Part shown: in pieces, positions 12,371-22,740 of the stretch
How the letters are laid out: every line of letters begins with the position of its first letter
Position numbering within the stretch: the stretch's first letter is position 1
Assembly: GCA_001466705.2 (NCBI GenBank)
Contig: LATX02000188.1
Location: 604,598 to 668,597, forward strand
DNA from: Moniliophthora roreri
Taxonomy: Eukaryota; Basidiomycota; Agaricomycetes; Agaricales; Marasmiaceae
Direction: 5' to 3'
DNA: 64,000 nt
Program-made: the position numbers and the translations under genes
Notes under the pieces: generated by a model
Databases searched by the model: none
What the model saw: the letters and a program-made list of their open reading frames with translations, nothing else
What the model was told of the DNA's origin: nothing

Positions 12371-14597
12371 ATGGCTGACGTGCGTGTCTCTTTGGTACTC
12401 TCAGGGGATGAGCTCTAGCTGATCGACCTCATCTAGGCCAATGCGTTGAAAGATTTAGGAAACAAGGCTTTCGCTGCAAAGGAATGGGATAAAGCAATCG
12501 ATCTTTTCACACAAGCTATTGCAATCGATCCAAAGAACCATGTTTTGTACTCCAATCGCAGTGCATCATATGCGGGGAAGAAAGATTGGGAGAATGCACT
12601 TAAGGATGCTGAGCAGGTGCGCATCAGTCACCACCTTTATGGGTATCTGCTAACATTGTTGTAGTGCATCACAGTGAATCCTCAATGGTCAAAGGGCTAT
12701 GCGAGGAAGGGTGCAGCTCTTCATGGAGTGAGGGACTACGATCAAGCCATCGAAGCCTACAATGCCGGATTGAAGATTGAAGACAGCCCTGCCTTGCGGA
12801 AAGGTTTACAGGAAGTTACAGATGCTAAAGGTACGCAGGATATTACTCCATGGAACAGGATTCAGGTTCTTACATGGCTTATCGTAGCTAACGAGGCAGC
12901 ATCCTTTGGAGGTGACAACCAGCTAGGAAGGATGTTCTCGGATCCCAACGTCTTAGCAAAGCTCGCTGCTAACCCACGAACTTCGAAACACATGGCTGAT
13001 CCTTCTTTCATGCAGAAGGTATGCACTATACAAGGTTGGATGATACCAGTCTTCTCATGCAATACATTACAGATTCAACTCGCAAAGTCGAATCCTGGAG
13101 TGATCAACAAGTACGCCGTTTCACTAGCTCAATTGGAACCTCACTAGACTCCATTACAGCCTCTTGCAGGACCCAAGGATGATAGAAGCGATGGGTGTCT
13201 TGATGGGTATTGATATGACTGCTACGACACGACCGGAAGGCTCAGCAGACGACCTTTCTGATATATTTTCCTCCTCCACACGATCTCCTCCACCCGAGCC
13301 TAAACCAGCCGCATCGTCAGCGTCTTCTTCTACTCCGGCACCCGCACAAGAGGCTGAGGATGTTGAAATGGAGGAGGTGGACGAAGAGGAAGCAAATGCG
13401 AAGAAGGAGGCCGAGGCGCTGAAGAAGACTGGCAGCGAAGCATATAAGAAGAGAGAGTTCGATGCCGCGATCGATGCCTTTCAGAAGGCCTGGGATGTCT
13501 GGCCGAAAGACATAACATTCCTCACTAATCTTGGAGGTCAGTAACTCCATTTGTCATTTCACAACCTTTTGCTGATGTCAATGACAGCTGCATATTTTGA
13601 GAAGGGAGATTATGAAAAGGCAATCGAAATCTGTGAGAAGGCGGTCGACGAGGGTCGTGAGGTACAACACTGAACCGTATGCATCGGGATCCATGATTGA
13701 CGATATTTTCTCAGATTCGTGCTGATTACAAGCTCATTGCAAAGGCATACGGTCGAATCGGGTCAGCTTATCAGAAGAAGGGAGATCTTCCCAATGCCAT
13801 CAAGTTCTTTGGAAAATCACTCACAGAGCATCGTACACCCGACATCCTCAACAAGCTTCGCGAGGCTGAAAAGGTCAGGGCCGATGCGGATCGTCAAGCA
13901 TACGTCGACCCGGCAAAGAGTGCAGTTGCACGTGAGGAGGGTAATGAGCAATTCAAAGCGGGCGATTTTGCTGCAGCCGTCAAGTCTTATACCGAAAGTA
14001 TCAAACGCGATCCATCAGATGCTCGAGGATATAACAATCGTGCTGCTGCCTATACGAAGCTGGCCGCGCTTCCCGAGGCTTTGAAGGATGTCAACAAAGC
14101 AATCGAAGTTGACCCCAAATTCGGTATGTTCCCACTCTGTGTTCAAGCTGTCTGAGATTTTGACTGGTTCTTCAGTGAAAGCATACATTCGGAAGGCGAA
14201 TATCCTCCTTTCGATGCGTGAACATACGAAAGCTCTCGAAGCCGTACAAGAAGCTGTCGAGCATGACACTGACAAAAAGAATGCTAAGGAGCTTCAACAA
14301 CTTGAGTACAAGATCCAAATGGCGCTCTATAAAGAGCGTGGTGAAGAAACCCAGGAACAGACTCTCGAACGGGCAATGCGGGACCCTGAGGTTGCGGTAA
14401 AGGATTCTTTTGACGTCATTCCGGATTTCCAATGTCTCATATCGTTGTTATAGGGTATCATGAACGACCCCGTCATGCAGCAGATTCTCCAGCAAGCCCA
14501 AACAAATCCTCAAGCACTTCAGGATCACATGAAAAACCCCATTGTAAGGGGGAAGATTCAGAAACTCATAAATGCGGGAATCATTAGGACAAGATGA
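12371..14597 (+). CDS. STI1: Hsp70/Hsp90 co-chaperone STI1 (Hop)
   Basis: Cytosolic adaptor that bridges Hsp70 and Hsp90 and hands clients between them. Ten exons. The first encodes only Met-Ala-Asp (12371-12379). Introns: 12380-12436, 12617-12664, 12831-12899, 13019-13072, 13111-13159, 13537-13587, 13662-13714, 14124-14175 and 14397-14453. In order: TPR1 (ALKDLGNKAFAAKEWDKAI), a DP1 region (GRMFSDPNVLAKLAANP), an acidic linker (EDVEMEEVDEEEANAKKE), TPR2A (ALKKTGSEAYKKREFDAAI), TPR2B (AREEGNEQFKAGDFAAAV) and the C-terminal DP2 (IMNDPVMQQILQQAQTNP). Every module of the family is present in order. Splice sites were chosen because each restores the conserved sequence, e.g. QDPRMIEAMGVLMGID across intron 5. 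The 326-nt spacer to the next gene is probably 3' UTR and promoter. Confidence 0.95.
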
Positions 14598-14923
14598 TTG
14601 TTCGCCGACCGGCGGCTTTTGGTTTTATTTTATCTGACTGTCTGCTACATTACCTCCCATCAATGCAATTACTCATGTATCAATTATTTCTGTAGGAAAT
14701 TGATTAAAGGATGAAATGCTGTTGATGTACTGCCTAAACGTGGTCGTCTCTCCCAGACGGCTGTGTGAAGTGTCAGCTTTATCCCCGCGAACCCGCGATC
14801 TTAGTGGCAAGTGACACATCCGACGTAGGTAGGACACTCCGAGTCGAGGTCATTCAAATAGTACCACGCCCTTCGCGCGTGGTTCCCTACTTTTGAACCA
14901 GAACCTTGAGGTGGGGAGAATCA

Positions 14924-16728
14924 ATGGCCAAGTTGGACGACTCGTACGAAGACATTGTGGTGCTCATCGTGGATATGCTCAAGGATTCCACTCCGAGACA
15001 CCTGTTCATGAAGGACCTTCGTTCGCTTTCGCTGACCTGCCGTCATCTCAGGCAAATTTGCCTCTCGCTTTTGTTTGGGACACTCCGACAAACATGGGGG
15101 TTTGGCATGTGGAAGCAGATGCTGCCTCAGAACCTGTGTTCTTATGTCTTGTGAGTTGGATTCATCTTCATTGGCACCTTATACAAGAGACTATATCATA
15201 CACCGACAGGGTCTTTGAACTGAATATGCATGCTGTCGACCTCTATCTGTTTGCCGATGTGGGTCCACCAGCAGAATTATCGAACGGACTTGCAAAAATT
15301 CTACCTCACATGTCGTCACTTCACACCTTTCGTTTCACAAACTCGTTTTTCTACGGTGCTTGGCCGGCACTCTTACGTGCTGTTCTTTCAGCCCCAAATA
15401 TACACTCTCTGGAGATCTGCGACTCGACTTGGCGTTCGCCGTCGGAGGCATTCGCTTATGGGGACTTCATTCCACTTCAAAACTCAGATGAGACCCCAAC
15501 GCGTTCTTTTCACTCGCCGCTTCGCAGATTCGCCTACCGCGCTCCATTCACCGACTGTTTCCCTCCGGATTCGCCCTCCTACGGGAGGAGAGATACAGTT
15601 CAAGGGACCGTAGAGCTTGCGAATTTGCTCGTGCTGATCGAACTGCTGAGAGCATCGTTGGAAGCATTGGAAATTCCTGCAGAGCTAGGATGTCAACTGA
15701 TAAGTGGACTCACCACGAATGAGCTCGGAATTGGCAGTGGTCCTTTGTTTCCGTACTTACGTGAATTCCGTGTTCAAGGCCACGCCCCCTTTGGGGAGGC
15801 GCGCTGGATAGATCTCATTGTTCCAGCGGCTTTTCCGGAGCTTCGTGTTCTCGAGTTTCATCTAGCTCAACCGAAGATACCTATGGCGTCAGTAGTGCGT
15901 GAGTTTGGGGACTATTACCGTATCTGTCCCCTCACGAGCGCCCATGACCTTAATAATAGTCACGCAGAGTCGAACTTGAGTCGACTGCACACCCTGGCGT
16001 TATCGACGCCGCATCCGACCGACTTCGTCTTCCAGATCCTGCCGATCGATAATTTGGTAGAGTTGGATCTACGCGCGTATCCTCTGCCAGGCATTCTACA
16101 TTCGTCTTCCCTATACCCACTATCAGAGACACCAACGATCGCTCATCTCCAATCCGTGCTGGACGCGATGAGTTTATCTAATCTGGAGACGCTGAGGGTA
16201 TCGTACAAGTCGTATGCTGGGTCAGAGGGCTCTCGGGAGAACGCCGAAGAGAGTTTCCTGTCGCGCCTTCCGACCCTGTTCCAAAATCTATTGTGCTTGG
16301 AGATTCATCGATATCGTCCTCTGGCACAGACGAACGAGGAAGACGACCCTCTTGTAAGTATTAATCAATTCAAGCATATTTAGATCAATTTACCGTTTAT
16401 CCAGCCTCGATTAAAGCACTACCTCCCAAGGCTGAGACGCCTTTCAAATCTCCTGGTCGATATTGATCACCCTGAACAAAGGCTCGGGCGTGGGGGAGTG
16501 AACGCGTTATGGAGACAGGCCAATACCGGGAATCTTCAACAAGACGCAATGATTTTGGCGAAAGAAATCCAGTCCTTGAAATCAATCGGTATGCTGTCTC
16601 ATGAAGATTTCTCCAGTCACTGGAAAAAGTGGGATGTAGTTCGAACTCAGTTTTGTACAAGGCCTGGTGGGGAAGATCCGACTTCCAATGTGACATTGGT
16701 CAGTATTGGCAGGGGCAAGGTGGTCTGA
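14924..16728 (+). CDS. F-box-like/LRR-like protein, agaricomycete type
   Basis: Three exons: 14924-15150, 15210-16353 and 16405-16728. The N-terminus (IVVLIVDMLKDSTPRHLFMKDLRSLSLTCRHLRQICLSLLF, residues about 10-50) has the pattern of a degenerate F-box: a short helix, a Leu-rich stretch, then an SLTCRHL-type motif. About 500 residues of irregular Leu-rich repeats follow (e.g. NIHSLEICDSTW, LRVLEFHLAQ, LVELDLRAYPLPG). Such proteins usually act as substrate receptors of SCF ubiquitin ligases, but no substrate can be inferred. The ATG at 14924 (MAKLDDSYED) immediately precedes the F-box-like helix. It ends 89 bp before the stop of the opposite-strand MYND gene. It shows no clear kinship with the two F-box genes further right. 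Confidence 0.72.
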
Positions 16729-16817
16729 GAAGTATAAATTGAACATGAACTGCAGTTTCGCGCATCTGACGATAGTAGGTTCAATATGTATAAAATTAAC
16801 ACCCACCAGTCTAATCT

Positions 16818-18065
16818 TTAGATTTGGAACCCAATTTGTACGGAATATCGATAACAGAAAAGACAGAATGTCACCTCATTGCCTCGCTGCTCCCTTCCGT
16901 TCCAAGGAAGAATCCTACAACGGCTATCTGGTCTTCTTCGGCGGGAACCATGGATACGTTCATCGGCTACTACTGTAGTCATCTCCAGAAGTTGGACGCG
17001 AAAAGGAGACCAGACGTCGTGTATCTCAACTTGATCAAATTCAAGAATCAGTATACCCCGAACGAGACGTTCTTGATAGGGAAGTGGACGACTGTGTGAG
17101 TCTACAGCAAGACTTTTGTCAAGAGGGACATAGTTGTTCAACTCCTTGAGGACCAAGTTGGCATTTTCTGCAACGTGGTCTTCCTTCATGTGTCTGAAAA
17201 AGGTTTGGTCCATGTTTGTTGAATAAGGTCCTCTGTGTACCATTCACTATTCAGACGAGGTATTTAATATCATTTAATTATGATTCGCCTTTCATTGCCT
17301 CGGTAAGGATGAGGTACTTCTCGCGATGTTTTTTTCCACTCTTCCTTTGCACACGAAGTGAACAGTATATTCTCTGCCAACAAGACGAGGAGCGTTTGTA
17401 TGCGAGTCGCCCAATAGGCCAGTCGAGTTGCTTTCGCGGGCACTGCTGGAGTTTTCAGTTACGGGGGCGGAAAGGATGGTGAACAAACCTACGGCAACAT
17501 TGGCGCACATAGACCAGAACTCGGTTGCTGAATCGGAGCTGTCGCCAAAAGTTTTGGCGCTCTCCTTGCACTTCACCCAAAGCGTTTGGAATTTACTTCC
17601 ATATTCTTTACCCGTCCCGTGAAATAACTTGTCCTCCAATCCTGATTCCTCAATACTTACGATCGACCGCGTGAAACGACGTCGTACGAACGGATACACC
17701 ATATACAGTGATACGAGCTCCAAAATACGTGCAAATGTATCGGAAAGTGGCGGTGAATTGCCCCCTTCCCCATCTGCTTTTGTGCGAGCGTCGAACTGCA
17801 TACCTTCGAGCACAGTTTTGACAAGGCCGGCATCCAACGCATCAACGATCCGAAGCGGACCATGAAGATACGCGTCAAGTGCAATGGGGGCCATGCGTGT
17901 CACGCTCAGAGCCGCGCTGGGTTTAACGTGGCACTCCAAGCTAGACAACCTTCGTGCTTGAGATATTGTTGCGCGTAGAGGATATGCGAGGTCGTGAATA
18001 CGGCCATCGGATAGGAAATTCAGATGATCCGCAGCGGACCACGTAAAACAGGTAGAGAAGAACAC
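16818..18065 (-). CDS. MYND-type zinc-finger protein with degenerate finger (5' end open)
   Basis: A helical N-terminal region (ALSVTRMAPIALDAYLHGPLRIVDAL, then SLYMVYPFVRRRFTRSI) precedes a MYND-like finger, the usual layout of the large agaricomycete MYND family. One intron lies at about 17446-17492 (gtaggt...ccag); a second cag 3 nt on makes a NAGNAG acceptor. Another runs from GTACCT to ACACAG just before residues GPYSTNMDQTFFRHM. Spliced, the finger reads C-ANVA(Q)-C ... RSSSC-WQRIY-CSLRVQRKSGKKHREK. Compared with C-x2-C-x4-YC-x3-C-x7-H-x3-C it lacks the third, sixth and last zinc ligands. The upstream Met is not visible: the open frame starts at a GTG (18065) and continues to an AG near 18090, so at least one 5' exon is missing from this model. 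Possibly non-functional as a zinc binder. Confidence 0.6.
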
Positions 18066-19245
18066 AGTGATCCACCGAAGTAACCGAACATGGCTGCACC
18101 AAGTTCATCACGATCAGCGATGTACTTAGATAGCCTCTTTGCCCGTGATATCAGCGTTGATAAAAAGTTAACCACGTCACGGAAGGCTGTCGTTGGAGGG
18201 GAAGGCGAGAGGTAGTGGAGTACCTGGTAATAAGGAGGTGCACAGAAGGAACATGAAAGGGTGTAAAATATCGAGTTTGAAGAGGATCATAATGGGAAGA
18301 TGAGGCATTGCGCTCTGAATGAACCGCCTACAGCAAAAAGCAGCTTGCATCCCTCCGATGGAAGAACATAGAGTACGTGATATCCTTCCTACCCCCTGCC
18401 CCGATAGAATTATCTTTCACGAGCGCTGCACAGCTGATTCATCAGCCAGGCGTATGGAGGAGAGTGGGTGATAAGACTCGGAGGCGCCGGTACTCGCCAT
18501 TGCGGAATTTGCCAATAATGGTAGGGTGAATAGAATTCTGTAGGTGGTATTGGGTTCTCCCTTCGTTGTAAATGTGTCGAGAAAGAGGTGACTCTAGGGT
18601 CCGATGCAAGAAGACCAGTTGGGTATACTGTCGATGTCTCCGTTTTTGACCGTCTTTATTCGAGCTTTGGGGTGTGATCTTTTCAACACTGGGGGCTGAC
18701 CCCTGACACTGGCCTGCCTCAGCAACTTCCTTGTTCCTGAAAACTCATAATTATTTAATTAAGCAAAGAACACACCGTTGGATCCTCTCCGCGTTGAACT
18801 CAAGACTAATTCTGGAGGACTCCGAGAAAAGAGGAAAGATAGATAAGCTACAAGTTATTTAAAGCTTAGGAAGCTCATGAGATGTTGTTGCATGAGATGC
18901 GGACGACGTACACCGTGGAAACGACTTTTGGCATGAGCCATTTTGCCACGGGCGCTCGCTTGGTAGAGACATTGACTCTTGGCTTCAAACCTCCATCACA
19001 GAGTTTCAACCGACTATCTGCCAGTGACTCTTGATTGACTCACTTACTTTAGTCAACCCGCGTCTATCTCTCATATATCAATGGAAGTCTCTTCAGAAGC
19101 GCTCAAGAATCAACGGAGTTTTCCATCTACCATGTCAGGAAGCATACAGGCTGTCATAGAAGTTTATGAGTTCTTGAAAAGGCTCCAGAACACTTATGCC
19201 TCGCTGTTCCTTTCCAACTTCTCCCCACTCTGATCTGCTGAACCT
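18066..19245. other. Upstream region of divergent MYND and membrane-protein genes
   Basis: Should contain the unresolved 5' exon(s) of the MYND gene and the promoter of the membrane-protein gene at 19246. An ATG-initiated stretch on the minus strand near 18288 with a downstream GTACTC donor could be a MYND first exon, but the joined frame does not match. No other feature is supported. Confidence 0.35.
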
Positions 19246-20341
19246 ATGTCGACTCTTAACATACCACCACAATGCAACGGGCAAGGGAGTGCATGCATTG
19301 TGGTGCAGCCGTACCTTGCAAGCGGGCAGGTATATAACGTTGTTAATCCGTTTTTTTCTTCACGAATTTCATTTCATCTTTCTAGTGCGAACCTCGTAAC
19401 TGCTGCACGGACATCTTTGGAAGTAACATGGAACAGTGCTTAATATGCATCGGAGGAGCATTACATCTTACCAATTTTACGGAGCCCCAAACAACATTGG
19501 ATCGTGAGTTCTCATTCACTCTAATGCCGCTTTATGTAGTTCTTAGCCGTTTTCAGAATTTGTGCAATGGTGTGCCACCATGGGAACACCGATAGAAAAA
19601 ATAACACTCCCCGGGCAAGACCCCAACAGACCTTTAAACATCCCGTCTTTCACGGCCTCAACATCGACACCCCCGACATCCACCTTCCAGAGTGCCCCGA
19701 CGAATACCCTATCTTCGACATCAGATGCGGCACGGTAACGTTCCCCTTTTGGCTCTTATGGATCACGCTCGCTCAATTTTACCAGGCCAACAACTTCAAA
19801 GCCTCCAGCAGGTATAATTGCAGGTGCTGTGACAGGGGGTGTGGCGTTCATCACCCTGGTGATAGTATGCCTGCTGCTCCTCCTTCGTCGGAGGCGGGAT
19901 CGGAAACCCGGCCCTTTGCCAGTTGAATCCACCGTCTCTCCATTCTTAGATAACAACACAAGGAGTGAATGGGTAGATGAAAAGCGACCAGGCAGCACAC
20001 GATCCGAGAGTATGCGACCGGAGAGTATGGCACCACGACCGGAAAGTATGAAACAACGACCAGGCAGCGTGTCACAGCAATCGGAGGTCGCTAGTTCAAC
20101 CAAAGACGCCCAAACAGTGTCAGTACCTGCGGAGAGCACTGTTTCCGAAATCCAGTACGACTCGGAGGAAAACAGTATTCCCAGCAGCTCACGGCGTACA
20201 ACAAGGATCATCCAACACGACGACAGCGGATGGCGGCCTGCTCAAGTTCGGTCGCCATCTCCAGTCGAGGAAGAGCCTAGCTCGCCGATCGGCAGCGTCG
20301 AGGTGGTCGAGATGCCACCGCAATACGAAGAGGCCTTGTAA
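19246..20341 (+). CDS. Single-pass membrane protein with Cys ectodomain and PY tail (copy 1)
   Basis: Four exons: 19246-19329, 19386-19503, 19557-19734 and 19786-20341. The ectodomain opens MSTLNIPPQCNGQGSA..VV.PYL and continues CEPRNCCTDIFGSNMEQC..CIGG, six or more cysteines. A Ser/Thr/Pro-rich stalk follows. One transmembrane helix (GIIAGAVTGGVAFITLVIVC then LLLLL) ends at an Arg cluster (RRRRDRK). The cytoplasmic tail of about 150 residues carries short repeats (RPESM, RPGS) and closes with QHDDSGWRPA ... EVVEMPPQYEEAL. PPQY is a PPxY motif, which in fungi recruits WW-domain (Rsp5/NEDD4-type) ubiquitin ligases. No signal peptide is visible, so a reverse signal anchor or an unseen 5' exon is needed for outside-in topology. 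A paralogue lies at 54149-55146. Function unknown; membrane sensor or adaptor is inference. Confidence 0.75.
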
Positions 20342-21221
20342 GCGCCAGGAGTCATCACAGCTGTTTTGGCAGCGGGACGAATGACGTGTTGTATGTCAGC
20401 CATCTCATTTCAAGTATTCATTTGAACTGGATATCTTTCTCGGTTTGCAAACAAATGCCTTTTCATCTAGGAGATTCCCGGAGGGTTAATGTACAATCTA
20501 ACCAAGTACAGGCGGGTAGGCCCCCGTCATGCAGTACTTATACCACTAGTAGCGCCTGTGTACATTAGGAATGTTAAAAAAAAACTTCAACTGTCATGTA
20601 GACTACAAGCTTTTGGATTTGCGTTGATATTACATGCGTCTGCGTGAAGAAGCTTTTAATCTGAAAGCCGTTCTTCCCGCGAGACTTTTACGCATGTAGT
20701 TCTTCCGTTCTACATGCGTAAATCAACGCCGACCGCCCCTTGCATGACCTCCCCAAGACCAAATCCCATGATTTCATCAACCTCGACATCGGGACATATG
20801 GTATGGTGAGCCTGCAGGGAGAATTTGTTATAAGCGAATTTCAAACGACCCCCCTTCCTGAACTCTGACTCCAGTCGTCTGCAATGTTTCCAAACTCGAT
20901 GCCGACGTCTCGGATCTCATCGCCGAACTTACTGTATGCAGCTGTGTGGTTTTGCCGAGGTGAGATATATAAAGTGACCATTACCCTGGACAAATGTATC
21001 CAGTATAGCCTTCTTGAGGCGAGGACACGGGCAAGTTCCGCCGGAAAATGCCGACTACCTTCCCTATTTGGATCCGGAATCCAACGTTCCGTCGACGGCT
21101 CGCAATCCTCCGTATCATATCTATCTAACGGGTCGCCTTTGTCTCATATATTCTTGCGAGCCATGTGTATCTCCCGAATACGGGACACTCTCGAGCTAAC
21201 ACTTCGGTGAACGAAAAAATG
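20342..21221. other. Intergenic region with foldback element
   Basis: 3' flank of the membrane-protein gene and 5' flank of the aldo-keto reductase. It contains the foldback described separately. ORFs around 20884-21210 show no recognisable domain. Confidence 0.4.
20621..20729. repeat. Foldback (nested inverted repeat)
   Basis: Outer 8-bp arms GCGTTGAT (20621-20628) and ATCAACGC (20722-20729) enclose a perfect 13-bp hairpin: TTTACGCATGTAG at 20687-20699 and its complement at 20710-20722, with a 10-nt loop. A further copy of ACATGCGT sits at 20632-20639. It may be a small MITE-like element or a structured transcript end. Confidence 0.55.
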
Positions 21222-22556
21222 GCTACCCCCATCCCATTACCTCTAGTCATTCCGCTGCCAGATGGAACTCCACCGGATGAGGAAGTAGATAAGCCCATTC
21301 CAGGTGAACTGGTCGTACGTCTTTGGCTGCCACTTGCCGCATCTTTGTAGATCTATAAAATGGATCAGGGCACAACCGAGTTCGGACTTTCAACGTTGAT
21401 CTTTGGAACAGGAACCTTCTCGAACCAGTACAATACGAATGACCATCTCTCGAGTTTCACTCCGATGCGGATGGTCAGACTGGCGTTGAGGTAAGTGATT
21501 CTGGTTGACGAAGAGCTGACACTCATCCCCATGAAGGTATGGAATACGCGCATTCGATACGTCGATTTACTATGGACCTTCGGAAGTGGTGCTCGGAAAT
21601 GCTCTGAAGACGATTGAGAAGGGCGGGGAGTTTACAAGGGGCGACTACCAGCTGGTAAGTGCATGGATTTTACATCCTTTACATTTTGATACTAGGGCTC
21701 GATGGCCTCATAGCTAACGAAATGCGGTCGTTTTGGTGTTGGAACAACTACATTCGATTACAGTCCTTCCACTATCCGTCAATCAGTCGAACATTCTCTT
21801 GCTCGTCTACAAACGGACTACCTGGATGTCGTCTACCTCCACGACACCGAATTCGTTGCAGAATGCGCTATGCCTCGAGCGAGTGGTAATCACAAGGGTG
21901 CTATTGGAGAGGAGAGTGCACAGTACGGTCTCGCTCCAGGAGATGAGGCAGTTGTTCGTGGAGAAGGCGACAAGAAGGTTCTCGGTGCTTGGGCAGAGCT
22001 TAGAGCCATGAAGGCTGAAGGAAAAATTCGGAAGATCGGCCTCACAGGGTATCCAATCGCCACCGTTCTGCGCCTCGCCCTGTTAATTCTATATACACCA
22101 CCGTTCGAGCCAGTGGACATTGTCATGTCATACGCTCACCTTTCCCTTCAGAACACCCTCTTTGCTGATTTTGCCGCACAATTCAAGGAGAGAGCAAAAG
22201 TTGAGGAGCTCGTTACTGCCTCTCCTTTCAATATGGGATTATTGACGCCGAACATACCACCTTGGCATCCAGCGCCTCCCGAATTGAAGGATGCTATCAA
22301 GCGCGCAACAGAGGAACTAGGCGAGGACATCTTCACTGATCTTGCGCTTGGATATGCCATTCGGCGAGCAGAAGAACTGAGTATTCCTCTGGTTACTGGA
22401 TTTAGTTCGGAAAAAGAAGTTCATGAATGTGTGCGGAATTATCGAGAGATCAAGCAAGGGGGAGAGACGGATCAGAAGAGGAAAGAAAGGGAAGAGCAGG
22501 CCAGAGAAGTGTTCAGAGAGGCTGGGTGGTTGGACTGGAGTTGGGCTAGCCCATAA
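21222..22556 (+). CDS. Aldo-keto reductase, D-arabinose/L-galactose dehydrogenase-like
   Basis: NAD(P)-dependent oxidoreductase with an AKR barrel, closest in motif content to the fungal D-arabinose 1-dehydrogenase (Ara2) and plant L-galactose dehydrogenase group. That group makes the lactone precursor of erythroascorbate or ascorbate. The catalytic tetrad is visible: Asp and Tyr in RAFDTSIYYGPSE, Lys in LTKCGRFG, His in VVYLHDTEF. Later segments IRKIGLTGYP, TASPFNMGLL and FTDLALGYAIRRA fit the barrel and cofactor region. Exons: 21222-21311 or -21314, 21351-21490, 21537-21654 and 21714-22556. The first intron is only 36-39 nt. An insertion after the catalytic His (SGNHKGAIGEESAQYGLAPG) may form an active-site loop. 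Substrate is inferred from family only. Confidence 0.82.
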
Positions 22557-22740
22557 CTGTACTCTCTGATTGAAATCAAGGGATTTGTATGAATACAATT
22601 CATGCTACGGAGATGACAATTAGAACTGGAGGATATGTAATTTCTTGCTGAATCACTATGAGTGCTAATTGCTACTGGTCGGTTATAGATTAATGTTGGA
22701 ATGACAGATCCAATAGCAATTTTTTATGGAAACATGAATA

